NCBI RefSeq assembly: GCF_036785885.1
Contig: NC_092312.1
Span: forward strand, 18,122,001 to 18,186,000
Length of the DNA: 64,000 nt
Source: Coffea arabica
Lineage: Eukaryota > Streptophyta > Magnoliopsida > Gentianales > Rubiaceae
Direction of reading: 5' to 3'
Below, in pieces: positions 1 to 12,581 of this stretch. Numbering within the stretch: the stretch's first letter is position 1; every line of letters begins with the position of its first letter. A program made the position numbers and the translations under genes. The notes under the pieces are model-generated. The model saw only the letters and a list, made by a program, of their open reading frames with translations, made no database searches and was not told the DNA's origin.

Positions 1-2099
1 AAAGATGAATCAGTATGCAGAAGCTCAAGGAACCCAAAAACATTTTACACCTAAAATATGACTGAGTATTCGTCCACGGTAAATTCTCGAAAATTGAGTT
101 TTTAAAAGAAATTCATAAAGGATGGCAGTTTTCTAACCTTTTTCTCAAAAGGTGAAAAATGTATTTGCTGAACGCAAATGCAATGAAGTGTTGTTAGAGC
201 CGGATCGAATCAATTGGTCCAACCATGAATTGACTTTTTTCTCGAATTGGTTAGTAGCACAAAATCATTTTGGTCAAAAATCATTCAAACCATAAAAAAT
301 TAGGCAATACTAACTTGATTCGATTGCTTGATCTGGTGTGCGACCCGGGTCGACCAACGGATTAGTCAGGGCAAAGCCCTGGATACCGTGGCAGGCAACC
401 AAAAAAAAAAGAAAATGCCACCCACTTTGTGTAAACACTTAAATCACTTGCTTTCCTAAGTGATATCTATATTAAGAAGTTTTCATCCCTATCATCTTAT
501 CAATTTATCATCAATATTCTAACTTGCATTATAAAGCGATATTCCCAACAAAAAAAAATCGAATTAGGTATGATTTGTTTTAATTTAGTTTTTCAAGTAG
601 TTTTAGAAAATGGACATATTGTAAACATAAATTCACATTTTCATGTATAATTTTTAGGTATATTTTTTATTTAAAGCGTAATATTTTTGGAACATTCTGT
701 ACGATTGACTGAATGTAACCAAGAACTTAATTTTAATATTTCTAAAACTTATAAAAATGTAAAATAATTTTGACATCATGGTGACGTCAACAAATTTATG
801 AGAACGATTTAACTGATTCGATGAGTTGAATCCTAATCCAATAATTTAGCCGATTCACTATCCGATCAGAGTTTAACAACTCGAAAACTCCTTCTAACAA
901 CCACCTGAATTTGCGAATTTACTCTGTTGGTCCACCATCACAACCCTAGAAGGAAAAATTACCGCTTCTCATAATCAGGTAGCTGCCCTTTGGAAACCTC
1001 GAACGTGCAAGCCCGTATACAGCATTCCCATGGCTGCCAATGATCGTAAACTAAATCTCTGAATGGGAATGTAAGAAACGTTGAGCATAAAAACTCCGTC
1101 TTATGACTCGACAAAGCTGGCTTATGCCACCTTTCAATTTAAATGTAGTTAGTAAATTTGTAAACGAAGCCGTTATATTAACTGCATCAAAAGAAAAAAT
1201 TTGCACATCAGAATTCAATATGCATATGTGTGAGTCCAAGCTTTCCCTATTTCCCAACAGCCCAACTCCATGCCTAACTCCTTTCTTAATTCTCAATTAT
1301 TAATGTAAAACAACGTAATAAGCTCCTTATGGAAAAAATCTGAACGCTTTTGTACCAGATTAAAAACACTTTGGTAATATATTAATTTCAATAGGAGATT
1401 CTCTTGACAATATAGTAAACTTTTTGACCTGTATAAAACTTTTCTGAACCTATATGTAGGTGGTTGTTAACCAAAATGGTAATCATGCATGCAGCTATCA
1501 AAGAAATATTGGGACCATTAATTCTAGGATATCCCACTAATCAAGTGATAACCATAAAATAAGCAGGATCATAAAATGATTCATGCAGCTATCAAAGAAA
1601 TATTGGGACCATTAATTCTAGGATATCCCACTAATCAAGTGATAACCGTAAAATAACTGTTGTAAATAGGAAGCAGGATCATAAAATGATTCATTCTAGG
1701 CAAGTAATATTGAGGACCAATCTTTCCTCGTGCAATATTGCAATTTCCACGAACCAAATTGACGATTCAAAATAATGCTATTGGTAATCAATCTGGAGTA
1801 ACTCTTTAAATTAAAGGACAAAGTTGAGCCTATATAGCAAACATGCTTGCAAGGTGAAGCGCATGTACAGGGAAATTAGAAACCTTCTATATATTGAGCA
1901 TTTCCCATATATATGTACGTATAGATGTTTTACAACTGTGAAAGAAACTAAAGCATTAACTTTGTGTTATAATCCAGTCCTGGTACAAACAATAATATGT
2001 TTTTCAGATTACCGATATCTTCACTCACTGTATATAAATGATTATGTATTTTTCTGCCCACTTTAACTTTGTCTTGTAGCATCACACGCTAAAATCACC
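1..2099. other. Upstream intergenic region
   Basis: No coding gene is seen here. The stretch is AT-rich and contains a short tandem duplication at 1488-1694 (listed separately). A TATA-like TATATAG at about 1831 lies 270 bases before the xylanase start and could belong to its promoter, but the distance and the lack of other signals make this only a suggestion. Confidence 0.5.
1488..1694. repeat. Tandem duplication with 94-bp offset
   Basis: A block beginning CATGCAGCTATCAAAG at 1488 is repeated almost exactly from 1582, an offset of 94 bases. The two copies differ by very few bases; the second carries about 14 extra bases before the shared GCAGGATCATAAAATG end. The near identity suggests a young duplication. 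It lies 400-600 bases upstream of the xylanase start codon. Confidence 0.85.
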
Positions 2100-5000
2100 A
2101 TGACGACTTTGAAGCTTTACAAGCATGTGCTCCTATGGCTGTTGTGTTATCTTGTTTCTTCAGGTTTGTTTCCATTGCACTTCCGTATTGAGAGCCTATA
2201 CTTTCATTTAGAGAAAAGGAGTGACTAGAGAAGGGACGGGACATGCCCACCCTATGTATCCGAATGCTAATTTCCCTCATCTTGCTTAATAAATCCATCT
2301 AAAATCCTTATTAGAATTGGATATGCAGCAAGACTATTAGATGTAGTAATAGAACAAATTTCATAACTGACCTCTAAAAGGCTCAATTGATGCAGGAATT
2401 TCTTCTGTACTTCATATATAAACATTTGGTATCTCGAGTGACCATTAATTGCAAAATCCTCATCCTCAATTGAGTTCATATTAGATTCATCATCATTGGT
2501 AGCTGCTTTGAGGAGTTATCGTAGCTTTTTGTTTATTATATTTATCATTGTTGTTATTATTATGTCCTAGTCCTAGTTGTCAAAAAAGGATCGCACACGG
2601 TAATGATCCACGGTTCTGAAAAATGGCAGCCGATAGAGCTTGTCTTGAACCCTGCTCTCTATCATCTCTGCACTATCAGACTCATAATCTGAATAGCCAA
2701 ACTCATAGGATCTGAGCCAATATAAAGCATTAAAAGATTGAAAAAAGAGTCGAATCACTGTTGGAGGTCGTGCAGATTTTAGGTTGAAGTCTAGCCAGTA
2801 ATGCTTTTAGGTTTTGTGTGTGTGTGTGTGTGTAATCTCTCTCTCTCCCCCCCCCCCCCCCCCCCCCCTCTTTCTTGGGTATGTTTTGCAGGGATTGAAG
2901 TTAATGGGCTCGATTATGATTACAGTTTCAGTTCAGAGGCAAGTTTTTGACTGTAGTTAATTATTGTGACTTGAGCGTTGTTTTTTGTACATGAATTGAT
3001 TTCTCCGAATGTAAATCAATATATACTATCTTTGACAATGAACGCATCAATTTTCCAGTGTTTGACGAATCCCCTTGAACCTCAATATGGTGGCGGAATT
3101 GTTCTAAACCCGGACATAAGTGAAGGTTTAAACGGCTGGTCCAAGTTTGGAGATGCAAAATTAGAACTAAGGATTTCAAAAGATGGCAACAAGTTCATTG
3201 CTGCTTCTGATCGAAATGCATTGCACGACAGTCCATCGCAGACCTTTTTCTTGAGAAAGGGAACTTTCTACGTTATTTCCGGTAATTTATTCTAATAAAT
3301 TCGTGCGATGAGGATGATTAATTCTTATCCCATTTCCAATTAACTCGTATTTGTCCCATATGATTCTATTAGCATAATCCGTTCATCTATTGCAGCTTGG
3401 TTACGGATTAGCGAGGGAAACTCTCCAATAACAGCAGCATTCAAAACATCTACCGGCATTAAAAATGCTGGCACAGTTTTTGCGCGATCTGGCTGTTGGT
3501 CTATGCTTAAGGGCGGTCTAGTTGTGAATGCCTCTGGCCCTGCCCAACTCCATTTTCGTGTATGTCTTTTCTTTTTTTTTTTTGGTCATATGCTCATAGT
3601 TATATATGAAAAAAATGTTAGGGGTTCAAAATTTTTAGATTAAGTTTTTATATTAAATTTCATAGTACTTAGTTCAAATTTTTATATTCTTATTATTCAA
3701 TTATTAAATAATATGTAATTTTGCGACATAGAGTATGGATGGAGAAAAAATTGATAATTAGGCTTATTGAGCATTATAAGTAAATATTTAAAACTAATGA
3801 TGGGTGCAAAAAGCGGTATATATTGATAACTTAGTTTGCAAAAATGAATTTAAATGAGTTTACAAAAAGTTAAAATAAATGGGTTATAAATGGGTAATTG
3901 GGTTACCCAATTCATTTTTTAACTTACTCATTTATACCCATCTAATTAAATGAGTATAAATGGGTTGACTCACTTATACCTATTACCCATTTTATCCAAT
4001 TCGAACTCGCCCAAGTCACCCATTTTGACACCTCTACTCATAGTTATCAATTCTTGTAATTAACTTCTATCTTTTTACGATTGGACAATTAATTATATTT
4101 TGTGCCGTCCATACACAAAAGGTTCGGCAAATATAAATTACGGGTCTAATTCGCACTATTTGGTTTTCTTGCTGCGGGTTATCCAGAGTGAAAATGCAAC
4201 CGTTGAGCTGTGGGTGGATAGCATTTCATTGCAACCATTCAGCGAAGATGAATGGAAAGCTCACCAAGATCAAACCATTGAGAAGGTAAACCAACTAAAT
4301 TTGGTTCACACAAATTTAAAGTTCAAATTGTCGAAAGGTCGCATGTCATAAAATGTATATATAACTTCATCATGTTGCGCGAGCAATTAATTAATATTTA
4401 GTGTGCATTTGAATGTTTAATTTTTGTTAAGAAATGACAAAATTAACATCACTTAAAATGGTGTAATTTTTTTACACTTCCGAACTGTAAATAATGTAGA
4501 CAAAGTTTGAGTATCGAAATCTTCTGAATCAACGAGAATTTTAGCTCATTAAAAGTCAGTTTCTTGGGACATGAATAGGGTTTGTTCTTTAAAATGTACA
4601 GGTATTCTCTGCTGCCGTGTGTAAGCTTTATTTCCTAATCAATAAAAATTCATTCGTTTTACCTCAAAAAAGAAAAAGTCAGTGCTCATATATCCATCCC
4701 TAGAGCCTACATACCACATGAGAAACATGGAGAATTAAAATGAGAAAAAATGATTGTCGGGATTATGCCATCAATACATGACCATTTCAAGTTTATTTTA
4801 TTTAACTCTTTCAACGTGCAGGTACGCAAGAGCAAGGTGATATTCCGGGCAGTGGATCCTCAAGGTCGGCCATTAGCCAATGCAAGCATATCCATACGAC
4901 AGCTGATAGGCAACTTTCCATTTGGTTGCGCGATTAACAAGAACATCCTGCCCAATCCAGCATACAAAAGTTGGTTTACGTCGAGATTTAGGTTAACAGT

Positions 5001-6286
5001 GTTTGAAAATGAAATGAAGTGGTACAGCACTGAAACGTCTCCTGGTAAAGAAGACTACTCAGTCGCTGATACCCTGCTACGGTTTGCCACGATGAACGGG
5101 GCTGTAGTCCGTGGCCACAATGTTTTGTGGGACGATCCTCAGTATAATCCATCATGGGTTCAAGCCCTTTCCCCAGGTGATCTAGAAGCAGTGGCCACTA
5201 AAAGAGTAAATTCTATAGTCACAAGATACAAGGGACAGCTCGTTCACTGGGACGTGGTTAATGAAAATATACACCACAATTTCTTTGAGAGTAAGCTGGG
5301 GGAAACTGCATCATCTGTGTTTTATGGACAGGCTAATCAGATTGATGGAAAGGCAATTCCCTTCTTAAATGACTACAATACAATTGAGAAGAAAGATGAC
5401 CAAACATCGAGTCCTCCAAAGTATCTGGCAAAAATTAAAGAAATTCGGTCACAGGGTTACCAGGGACCGCTTGGAATTGGACTCGAGGGACACTTCGGTG
5501 CTCCGGACCTAGCTTATGTAAGGACTTCAATTGATTTGCTTGCTTCCACAAAATTACCTATTTGGGTTACGGAATTGGATGTCTCTAGCCAGCCCAATCA
5601 GGTAAAGTTTATAGTCTTTCTTATCTGTTTTTTTTTTTTTCCGGCCAATTTGGTTGGATGGTGAACATGCATTCAGCAAGAAGCGTTGAAGAGATAAGCC
5701 TCGCGTACTGAGACAATGTCAGAATAATGAAATTGTGTGCATATATCTACTGACGTATTCGGCGATAGAACCATGTCATCTAAGTCTTTTCATTTCATCA
5801 AATTCTTTATTACACATCTTAAACTGATAGAGGTAAATTTAGTCAGAGTGCACATGACATGATTTCTCTTAACTTGAGACAGGACTTCTCTTAATTACTT
5901 AGTATTATTTGGGGCAGGCCACGTACTTGGATCAAATAATAAGGGAGGTTCGGGGACATCCAGCCATTCAAGGGCTACTAATCTGGGCTGCATGGTCTCC
6001 TCAGGGATGTTATCGAATGTGTTTGACGGACAATAACTTCAGAAACCTTCCAACAGGGGACGTTGTTGACAAGATCATCAAGGAATTGAAGCATGAGGAT
6101 TTGATAGGCACTACAGACGATGAGGGCCATTTTGAGACTTCACTTTATCATGGAGATTATGAAGCTATAATAAGTCATCCAGCTATGCCGAGTTCATCCT
6201 CCTCAGTGGGAATGAAATTTAATGTGGCTCCAACAACAAACCAGGCAACTTTGGATGTCAAGTTCTCCTCCATCAGCTTTTCTTGA
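2100..6286 (+). CDS. Secreted endo-1,4-beta-xylanase, CBM22 plus GH10
   Basis: Seven coding exons give 581 residues: 2100-2163, 2892-2938, 3059-3281, 3396-3559, 4187-4285, 4822-5601 and 5918-6286. All phases join, without an internal stop. Residues 1-21 form a signal peptide with a hydrophobic core (LLWLLCYLV). A CBM22-type xylan-binding module covers about residues 37-190 (opening CLTNPLEPQYGGGI), and the GH10 barrel follows from about 205. The acid/base glutamate is E347 in WDVVNEN and the nucleophile is E450 in WVTELD, both the family residues. The end of the barrel carries CYRMCLTDNNF and LPTGDVVDK, as in plant GH10 proteins. Enzymes of this family cut the xylan backbone in the cell wall. 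Intron 2 uses a GC donor. Intron 4 holds a transposon-like insert. The exact physiological role is not readable from sequence; the family call is firm. Confidence 0.93.
2815..2870. repeat. Compound microsatellite (TG)n(CT)n(C)22
   Basis: A run of TG repeats is followed by CT repeats and 22 cytosines at 2847-2868. It sits in intron 1 of the xylanase gene, ending about 20 bases before the acceptor AG at 2890-2891, so it takes the place of the polypyrimidine tract. Tracts of this kind vary in length between individuals and are prone to sequencing error, so the printed length may not be exact. Confidence 0.95.
3601..4036. mobile_element. Possible nonautonomous hAT-like insert in xylanase intron 4
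   Basis: The 436-bp segment is flanked by the 8-bp direct repeat CTCATAGT at 3593-3600 and 4037-4044; the match extends to 11 bases if TAT is included. Read from its right end the element starts TAGAGGTGTCAAAATGGG, which resembles common hAT-type ends in plants. A looser match (TAGGGGTTCAAAAT) is found near but not at the left end, so the left boundary or the class may be wrong. The inside is noncoding and rich in TGGGTA and TACCCA motifs that could fold back. Confidence 0.5.
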
Positions 6287-6648
6287 ATTAAGAAATTCAC
6301 GCTGAACTAGTGACTTGTTCGCCAAGGTTAAAGCAATACATTTATGTAGGGAGAAATTTTGAACAATAGTGGATGATTATCTTCTAATCTGTCGAAGAAT
6401 TAATTCGCGCGCCGAACCCTACGGTATCAGGCTAATTTTATTAATCATCTGCAAAAGAAAGCCATAATACCTTCATCTGGTTAACATTAATATTTCCTAT
6501 CAATTATGTAATGCATTGTTTAAGTGCTACATGCATGCAGGAAAAAGGAACGCGCTACGTCACGTTCATGCAAAAGAAAGTCGAGAAACAAGTGCCATCA
6601 GATTTCGGAAATACATTTGGTTCTTAAAACTATTACAGTGTCCACGGC
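6287..6648. other. Xylanase 3' flank
   Basis: This stretch should hold the 3' untranslated region of the xylanase and a short spacer before the tRNA-Gly gene. No gene or clear polyadenylation motif could be assigned. Confidence 0.4.
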
Positions 6649-6720
6649 GCGTCAGTAGTCCAACGGTCAGGATAATTGCCTTCCAAGCAATAGATCCGGG
6701 TTCGACTCCCGGCTGACGCA
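6649..6720 (+). tRNA. tRNA-Gly (anticodon TCC)
   Basis: The 72-base sequence folds into a full cloverleaf. The acceptor stem GCGTCAG pairs with CTGACGC, followed by discriminator A. The D stem is GTCC with GGAT, the anticodon stem ATTGC with GCAAT encloses the loop CTTCCAA, and the T arm is CCGGG-TTCGACT-CCCGG. The anticodon TCC reads GGA, with GGG by wobble. There is no intron. Internal A and B box promoter sequences are intact, so the gene looks functional. Confidence 0.96.
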
Positions 6721-6724
6721 GCTC

Positions 6725-7050
6725 ATGTCACGATGTCTTGCTTCATGCACACGAAAGTGTTTTTTCGAAGACGAGCTAAGACTGCTCCATGCACTGGAAA
6801 ATATTAGAAAATTTGTTTTTCAATTATATCATTACTCCATGCACATGAAAATATTTTTTGAAGACGAGCTAAGACTAGTAATGAATTGCATAGAATATCT
6901 TCTTCTTGGTCTTATACTTCTACCGGCAAGAAAGCATGATACAGCAGCCGTGACGAGCTAAGGCAAGTAACGAATTGCAGGATATCTTCTTCTTCTTCTT
7001 CTTCGTCTTCTACTTCTCCCGGCAAGAAAGCATGATACAGCAGCCGACAT
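6725..7050. repeat. Degenerate local duplications after tRNA-Gly
   Basis: Two kinds of block repeat here. A CATGCAC-GAAA-TTTTT-GAAGACGAGCTAAGAC block occurs near 6744-6782 and 6838-6876. A block ending in GGCAAGAAAGCATGATACAG occurs near 6881-6951 and 6969-7047, each with a TTC-rich stretch; the second has an expanded (TTC)n run. No coding sequence is supported; open frames across it come from the simple repeat. Confidence 0.75.
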
Positions 7051-8285
7051 CAGGGACATGGCCACCCAACTAAAGTCATCAAAAATAGCTGCAAAACGCA
7101 TTTCTTGAAGTTGCCATATAGTTGAAATGCAGAAACTCACCCCATCAAGAATCGCCGTCAAATAACCCATGAATTTTATTGATTTACTGCCCACCCACAG
7201 TAAACTTGTGGCTATCTAACATTAATTAATTGGACTGCATTAGGCTCACAGTAGAATCAATGGATACAAGTAGTAGAATCAGTGGATACAAGTACTTGGA
7301 CGAGGAAATAGCGCAACTCTTTCAGGAGAAGCTGACGTATATATATATAGCAATCTGGAGAGAAGTTGTTTTAGCATTCGATCATATCATTCGTCTGTTT
7401 GAGCACACAACGAAACCTGCGAAGTTGTGATGCTTCCGGGAAGCATCCTGTTTTGGCGCAGAGTGAAGGAAGGTTCCCTGGGCGCCCACGGACACTGAAG
7501 CTTGCCAAAGGACGTCTTTCGGCTTTACTCTAAGGTTTTCTGTTGGGAAAATTTCACAAACTAAATATCATCATTCGGTATTCTTAGACTCTGAAAAATA
7601 GGCCAAAAAAAAACTTGGGTGAACCCGGTTTGTGGGCCCACCCCTAGACCGTGTGGTGGAAATCTGCCGCATTCTCACCCGTAGGCCTTTTTTTTTTTTC
7701 TCGTCATTTTGAAACACTTACCACCACTGAGAAAAATTCAATTGCAACAATTTTCCAAGTTAGGGGTCCTTCCAGCTTTGTTCACTCCATCTCACCCCCG
7801 TTTTTGGGATCTGCAAACACAATCTCTATTTTTCTTTTCTTTTTAATTTTTGCTTATATTCAGCTTGTAATATTTGGTTAGATTTTGCGAGACTTAGGAG
7901 AAGAATATGGAGGAACAGGAGGACGGCGGTAGGAGAACGGGAAGATTCGACAAACAAAGGATGGAGAAGTATTTAACAGTGCGCTGGGGATTCAAGAAGA
8001 AAAAAATTTTAATTTTTGAAAAATGAAGTGTTTATGAACCTAAAATACTCATCACCCTTTCTTGAAGAGCCCGGTTGTGAAGAAAAGGGATTCTGAAAAG
8101 GAATTGCTGAGCTTCCGGAGAGATGGTCAAGAAATAGAGAGGAGGAAATTTTCAAGAGTTTCAACTGATTGCAGAACATAAGATCCGATGAAGCTACTGA
8201 AATTGGTGTAAAGAATCCAAATTTATTTGTTTTTGGCATGATTTCTGATCTATGGTATATGTTTGTGTTTGGAAGGTGAACTGGA

Positions 8286-8442
8286 GTTTGTTTGGATAGA
8301 AATTTATTTGGATGATTTATTTGATATAATCACTGTAGTACTTTTTTCGATGTAATGTATGTGAGATAAAATAGTGATTGGAAAGATAAAAAAATAATTG
8401 AAATTTGTGAAACAAATTATTTTATTTCAACCCAAACACACC
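8286..8442. mobile_element. Small MITE-like element with TTTGGAT ends
   Basis: The segment opens with GTTTGTTTGGATAG and closes with CAACCCAAACACACC, so its ends are inverted relative to each other. The inside has the motif TGTATGTGAGATAAA, which recurs near 10742 in a similar but more diverged element. It is noncoding. Membership in the same broad group as the other short TTTGGAT elements of this window is an inference. Confidence 0.45.
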
Positions 8443-11292
8443 CTCGATCTGCCGGTTTCCCCCAAGTTTTTGTTTGAAAAATATTATTCACCTTCCTTCT
8501 TTTTTATTTATTTCTTGTAACTTTGTCAATTCATTTCAAAAAAATTTGATTTAAGAACTCATTTTGTGAGAAATAAGGCATTTCCATTTCAAAATTATCA
8601 TTTTCTTGTGGATCTTTAGTTTTCATAACAAGCCAAGTTAATTCCTTAATTTTATGAAGAATGACAACATGTTAATGAGTTTGAAATACCTTTACAGTTT
8701 TATAAGTCATCAATCCAGAAAATAAATGTCAAAAAAAAAAAGAAAAAGAAATTCTAAATAATATAGAAAACTCATAAAAGTCACCCAAAAATTTTTACAG
8801 TGATAAAAAGAACTATTTACACATTGAAATCACCTCAAATAAGTTTTTAAATGTATTGTTAATAATTTTTTCCTTTCTTGTTTTCAAGCCATTGATTTAG
8901 ATCACAAAAAGCTATAACGTTGAAAAAAATCTAAACAATCTAAAAAATCCTTATATTTATCCAAAAATACTTTGCAATAAAGAAAATAAATTTTTTTTGT
9001 TCTTTAAAATGCCTTAAATGCTTTTACAAACATAATTTTAAATATTTTGCCCTTTTCTAACTTTCAAGTCATTTATCTATACAAAAAATTCAGAAAATGC
9101 CAAAAATTTTTAAAACTCCTCAAGTTGACCAAAAACAATTTATAATAAAAGAAATATTTTTTGTTTTGCTTGAAACACCTGAAACATACTCTTAACAATT
9201 AATTTTTGTACCTAAATAAACATACCAATGTATTTTATCCTATTAGAATTACACCTTCATAGTCCACATTATTTGCCTTTCTTGTCGAACTTTTAGTAAT
9301 ATATTTTCATGTTTGGAAAAATAATATGACAGTAAAGGGGCAATTTCATTATCTTTCCATAAATGATCTTTTAATTATACTTTTTTGAAATGGTTTGATA
9401 AACTAACAATAAAAATATGCCAGATAGGTGATATTTTTGAAAGTTCAGAAAATATTGTGATAATGTCACAAACGTCAGGCAGGCTTTTGACATTACTTCT
9501 TTTCTGCTCCATACGTCAAATTCCAAAATCAAGAACCTGAAACAATTAAACCTGAGCGATTTGGGCCGTTAGTTTTCTTTGATTTGTCACCCATAAAGTT
9601 ATTAAACGAAATCAAAACCGAGATGGACCAAAAGAGCTGGGTCCATATTGCGAAGTGGGATGGTCCACTGCCTCAGCCGAGGATCATTGCCACACTAAAA
9701 ACAAAATAGGCAGTCGATAGTGGGCTGCTCGCAAGTGGAGCTCTTAATGAATACTTCAGGTTCAAATTTTGATGAGTTTGAGTTTGAATTTAAACAATGA
9801 ACACCGATTGATTAAGTTAATGAATTCATATTTGTACATATTCAACTTGTTAAGATTCAAATAAATTTTTTATTTAAACATTTTCTTTAAGATTTATATA
9901 AAGGTTTGCACATATTATATTAGTATATAGATTTTGTATACCTACTAATAATAAAATAAAATCAAAAAATTAAAATTTTATTTACTCTTGATTCAAATTT
10001 GAGTCCATCCAATATTAGATTGAATCAAATTTGATCTTAAATTTTAAACTCGCATTACATTCGAACTTCAACTCAAAAATGAATTTGAAACTAGCCCTAC
10101 TATCACTTCTGCCTGCCTGGGCATTCTAGAGTAATTTCTAGTAGCACTTCCTAGAGAGGGGTTCAAGTCAGGGTATTTATGGATCATCTAGTAATTAGTT
10201 TATTTGCAATTTTGCTGACCTTAATCTCATGTATTGGTTCGACAAATTTGCATTCCATACCTTGATTAAAAATTAAAAACAAAATAGTTAGTGAAGTGAT
10301 GAAGTGGATAAAATTTATGAGAAATCAAAAGAATTTTTGGAGAAGAAAAAATAACAGCAAAGTAAATGAAATTAGTGGGATATGAAAAAGGTAAACGGGA
10401 GCTATGATGGGGTAGATAAGTTCATAAAATTTTAAAAAAAATGTATAATGGTCTTTCTAAGTCAAATTATTAATTAATGGCTAAACAATTTTGGATTGAG
10501 TTTTGGGTACTGATTATCCTAACGAGCCCTATAACCTTACACGTATTTGGGTAGGTTTATAAATACTTTTAAAAATAGCAATCCAAATGGGACCTGAGGT
10601 CCTAAACTTGCAATTCCGATACTTTGGAAATCCAACAAATCAATTAAGTTGTAAAAGTTATGCAATTACAGTGTCAGGGATATGAGCATTATTCCAAATA
10701 ATTATTTGAAATAATTACAGTTGCACTTTTTATGATATGATGTATGTGAGATAAAAAGCTAGTTAGAAATATAAAAATATTTGTTGAAAAATGTGTTTAT
10801 GATGCAAGTGAAATATTATTTTGAAAAAAATTGATATCCAAACATAGGTTAACCTATTTTTCTAATTCTAAGTAGGTTTGGGCCCATTTTAAAAATTACA
10901 CATTGATTATCCTTTTTTTCAATTCAGATTTTTTGATTTGAACCCATTCAAAATTCTCGGTTATAAGGAGTAAGAGGAAAGACAAATTTATCTAGGCTGA
11001 AAGGGTGTTATGGCATACTCTTTAAAAGGTTGTTCTAGTAAGCTCCTTGATTTTTTCTTTTCCTGTTTGACAAGTGAGTTTTTTGGATGTTTGTCTAAAA
11101 TTTTATTGTAAAAGTTTTTTAAAAATTTTTTGAAGAGTGTAAATTTTTAAATATTTTGAAGTGGATAGGTTAAAAATTTTGAAATTTTTTTTGAAATTAT
11201 TATAGTTAAAATTTTTAAAAAATTTGTAATAGACACTTGACAAAAAACTCAAGTGCCAAACTGGCAAGTGTAAGGTGCGAGTTTAATGCCAT

Positions 11293-11427
11293 GCTTGGAT
11301 TGCTTGTTTCTGTCGGAAAATATTGTCGTTTTTTGTGATCACATTTCCCTATCACTTTTTTCCCTCACATATATCAAATCGTTACAGTAATTTTTCCGTG
11401 TAACGAAAAATGCAATCCAAACACAAC
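11293..11427. mobile_element. MITE, TTTGGATTGC family, copy 1
   Basis: The element starts GCTTGGATTGC and ends GCAATCCAAACACAACC. It carries the family core CACATATATCAAATCGTTA with CAGTAATTTTT after it. The same core is found in the elements at 50622 and 55479. The short terminal inverted repeats and the lack of coding sequence fit a nonautonomous DNA transposon; superfamily is not determined because no clear target duplication was seen. Confidence 0.65.
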
Positions 11428-12512
11428 CTTAAACTTTCGATCCAGAGACCAAAAACTTATCTAAGATGACTACCCCACCAACGTATAAGTTGTTTATTTT
11501 CACAAATTGATCTGAATGACAGCAAAGCCCTTCGGTTCCCCCAACTTCAGAGTGTGCACCCGCTTATCTGAAGGGTGATTTCGGAAGAGTGGATTATTGA
11601 TTAAATTCCCACAACAGAGTGAGACAACATTAATGGAAATCAATTATCGTACCCTCCGACACACCTCCGCAATTATCTTAATCAGCAGTATCCAGTAGAT
11701 TCTACTTCCGCCTCCATCGCAACTCCTAAGTTAAGATCATTCTGCAAGTAAGAATGGGATACTCAAATTTCTAATTTTGGCCTTTCGTTTTCTTCATACT
11801 GGGCGTTTTCACTTCCTCACCACCTCTCACTCTGCAGAAGAATTTGTTCGAGAAGGTACTTTTGCCATCTTCTATTTTATACTAGCGTTGTTTGAATCTT
11901 TTAGCCTGGGTTGTTTTGTTTTCCCCCCTATCTCGTTCGATATATTTCACATAAGTACCAAGATACTTTAGTCGGTCTAACGGGTTTGTTTTTTGGGTCG
12001 TGCCCAATTTTTTCTTTTTTCCTTTTTTTGGGTAATATTTCGAAAGTGTTGTTCTTTGTCATTTGGTTTCCTACTTGGGTTCCGCAGCGAGTATAAGCAC
12101 CTGTGCATGTGTATTTGGTTGTGTGTATGTGAGTTTGGTTATTTTGCTGGTATTGATTAATCAAGAAATTTTCAGGAGATTAGGTTTGACTGTCGGATTT
12201 TAAGGATTATTTATTCTTTTTGGGAGGTTTAACCCTTCTTGGAGAACATAAAGAAAAGAAAATTAAAAACTGTATGTTTAGTCTTCCTAGTTGGTAATTT
12301 CTATTCCCAATTATTCTGTATGTAACGTGTAACTGCCTTGACCAATCAGAACATTTAGTTCTTAAAGAAGGGGAAAAACAACCAGTTGATTTAGACCATA
12401 ACAGCAGAAAAGGAAATGGTTTTATGTCTGTTTAGTTCTTAAAGAAGGCAAAAACAACTTACTCTGTTAAAGCACAGTGTAGAAACCAAAGTATGTAAAA
12501 GCATTAAGGTTG

Positions 12513-12581
12513 GGGGCATTCCTGGAAAGGAAGTCACTTCTTGCACCCAAAGCGAAAAACTTACCACTAGACCAAGTGCCC
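12513..12581 (-). pseudogene. tRNA-Pro(TGG) relic
   Basis: Read on the minus strand this is a decayed copy of the five intact tRNA-Pro genes nearby. The acceptor side, D arm and the anticodon loop TTTGGGT are recognisable, but the anticodon stem is mismatched and the T arm is broken with several bases lost, so a cloverleaf cannot form. It lies about 1.7 kb beyond the last intact copy and marks the old edge of the cluster. Confidence 0.8.

Larger units (their letters stand above)
7051..12512. other. Long AT-rich intergenic region
   Basis: About 5.4 kb without a recognisable gene. Short open frames in it show no family resemblance, no codon bias and no plausible splice partners. Two small MITE-like sequences are listed separately (8286-8442 and 11293-11427), and another sequence of the 8286 type, more decayed, lies near 10650-10860. 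The 11640-11855 stretch is less AT-rich and ends with a plausible donor (GAGAAG then GTACTT), so a noncoding first exon is conceivable, but no downstream exon was found. Confidence 0.5.

Noticed and set aside
6958-7194. Arginine-rich minus-strand frame
   Set aside because: The arginine run is the complement of a (TTC)n microsatellite; nothing else supports a gene.
7651-8239. Open frames in the intergenic region around 8 kb
   Set aside because: No domain, bias or splice context; composition is AT-rich and one frame runs through a poly(T) stretch.
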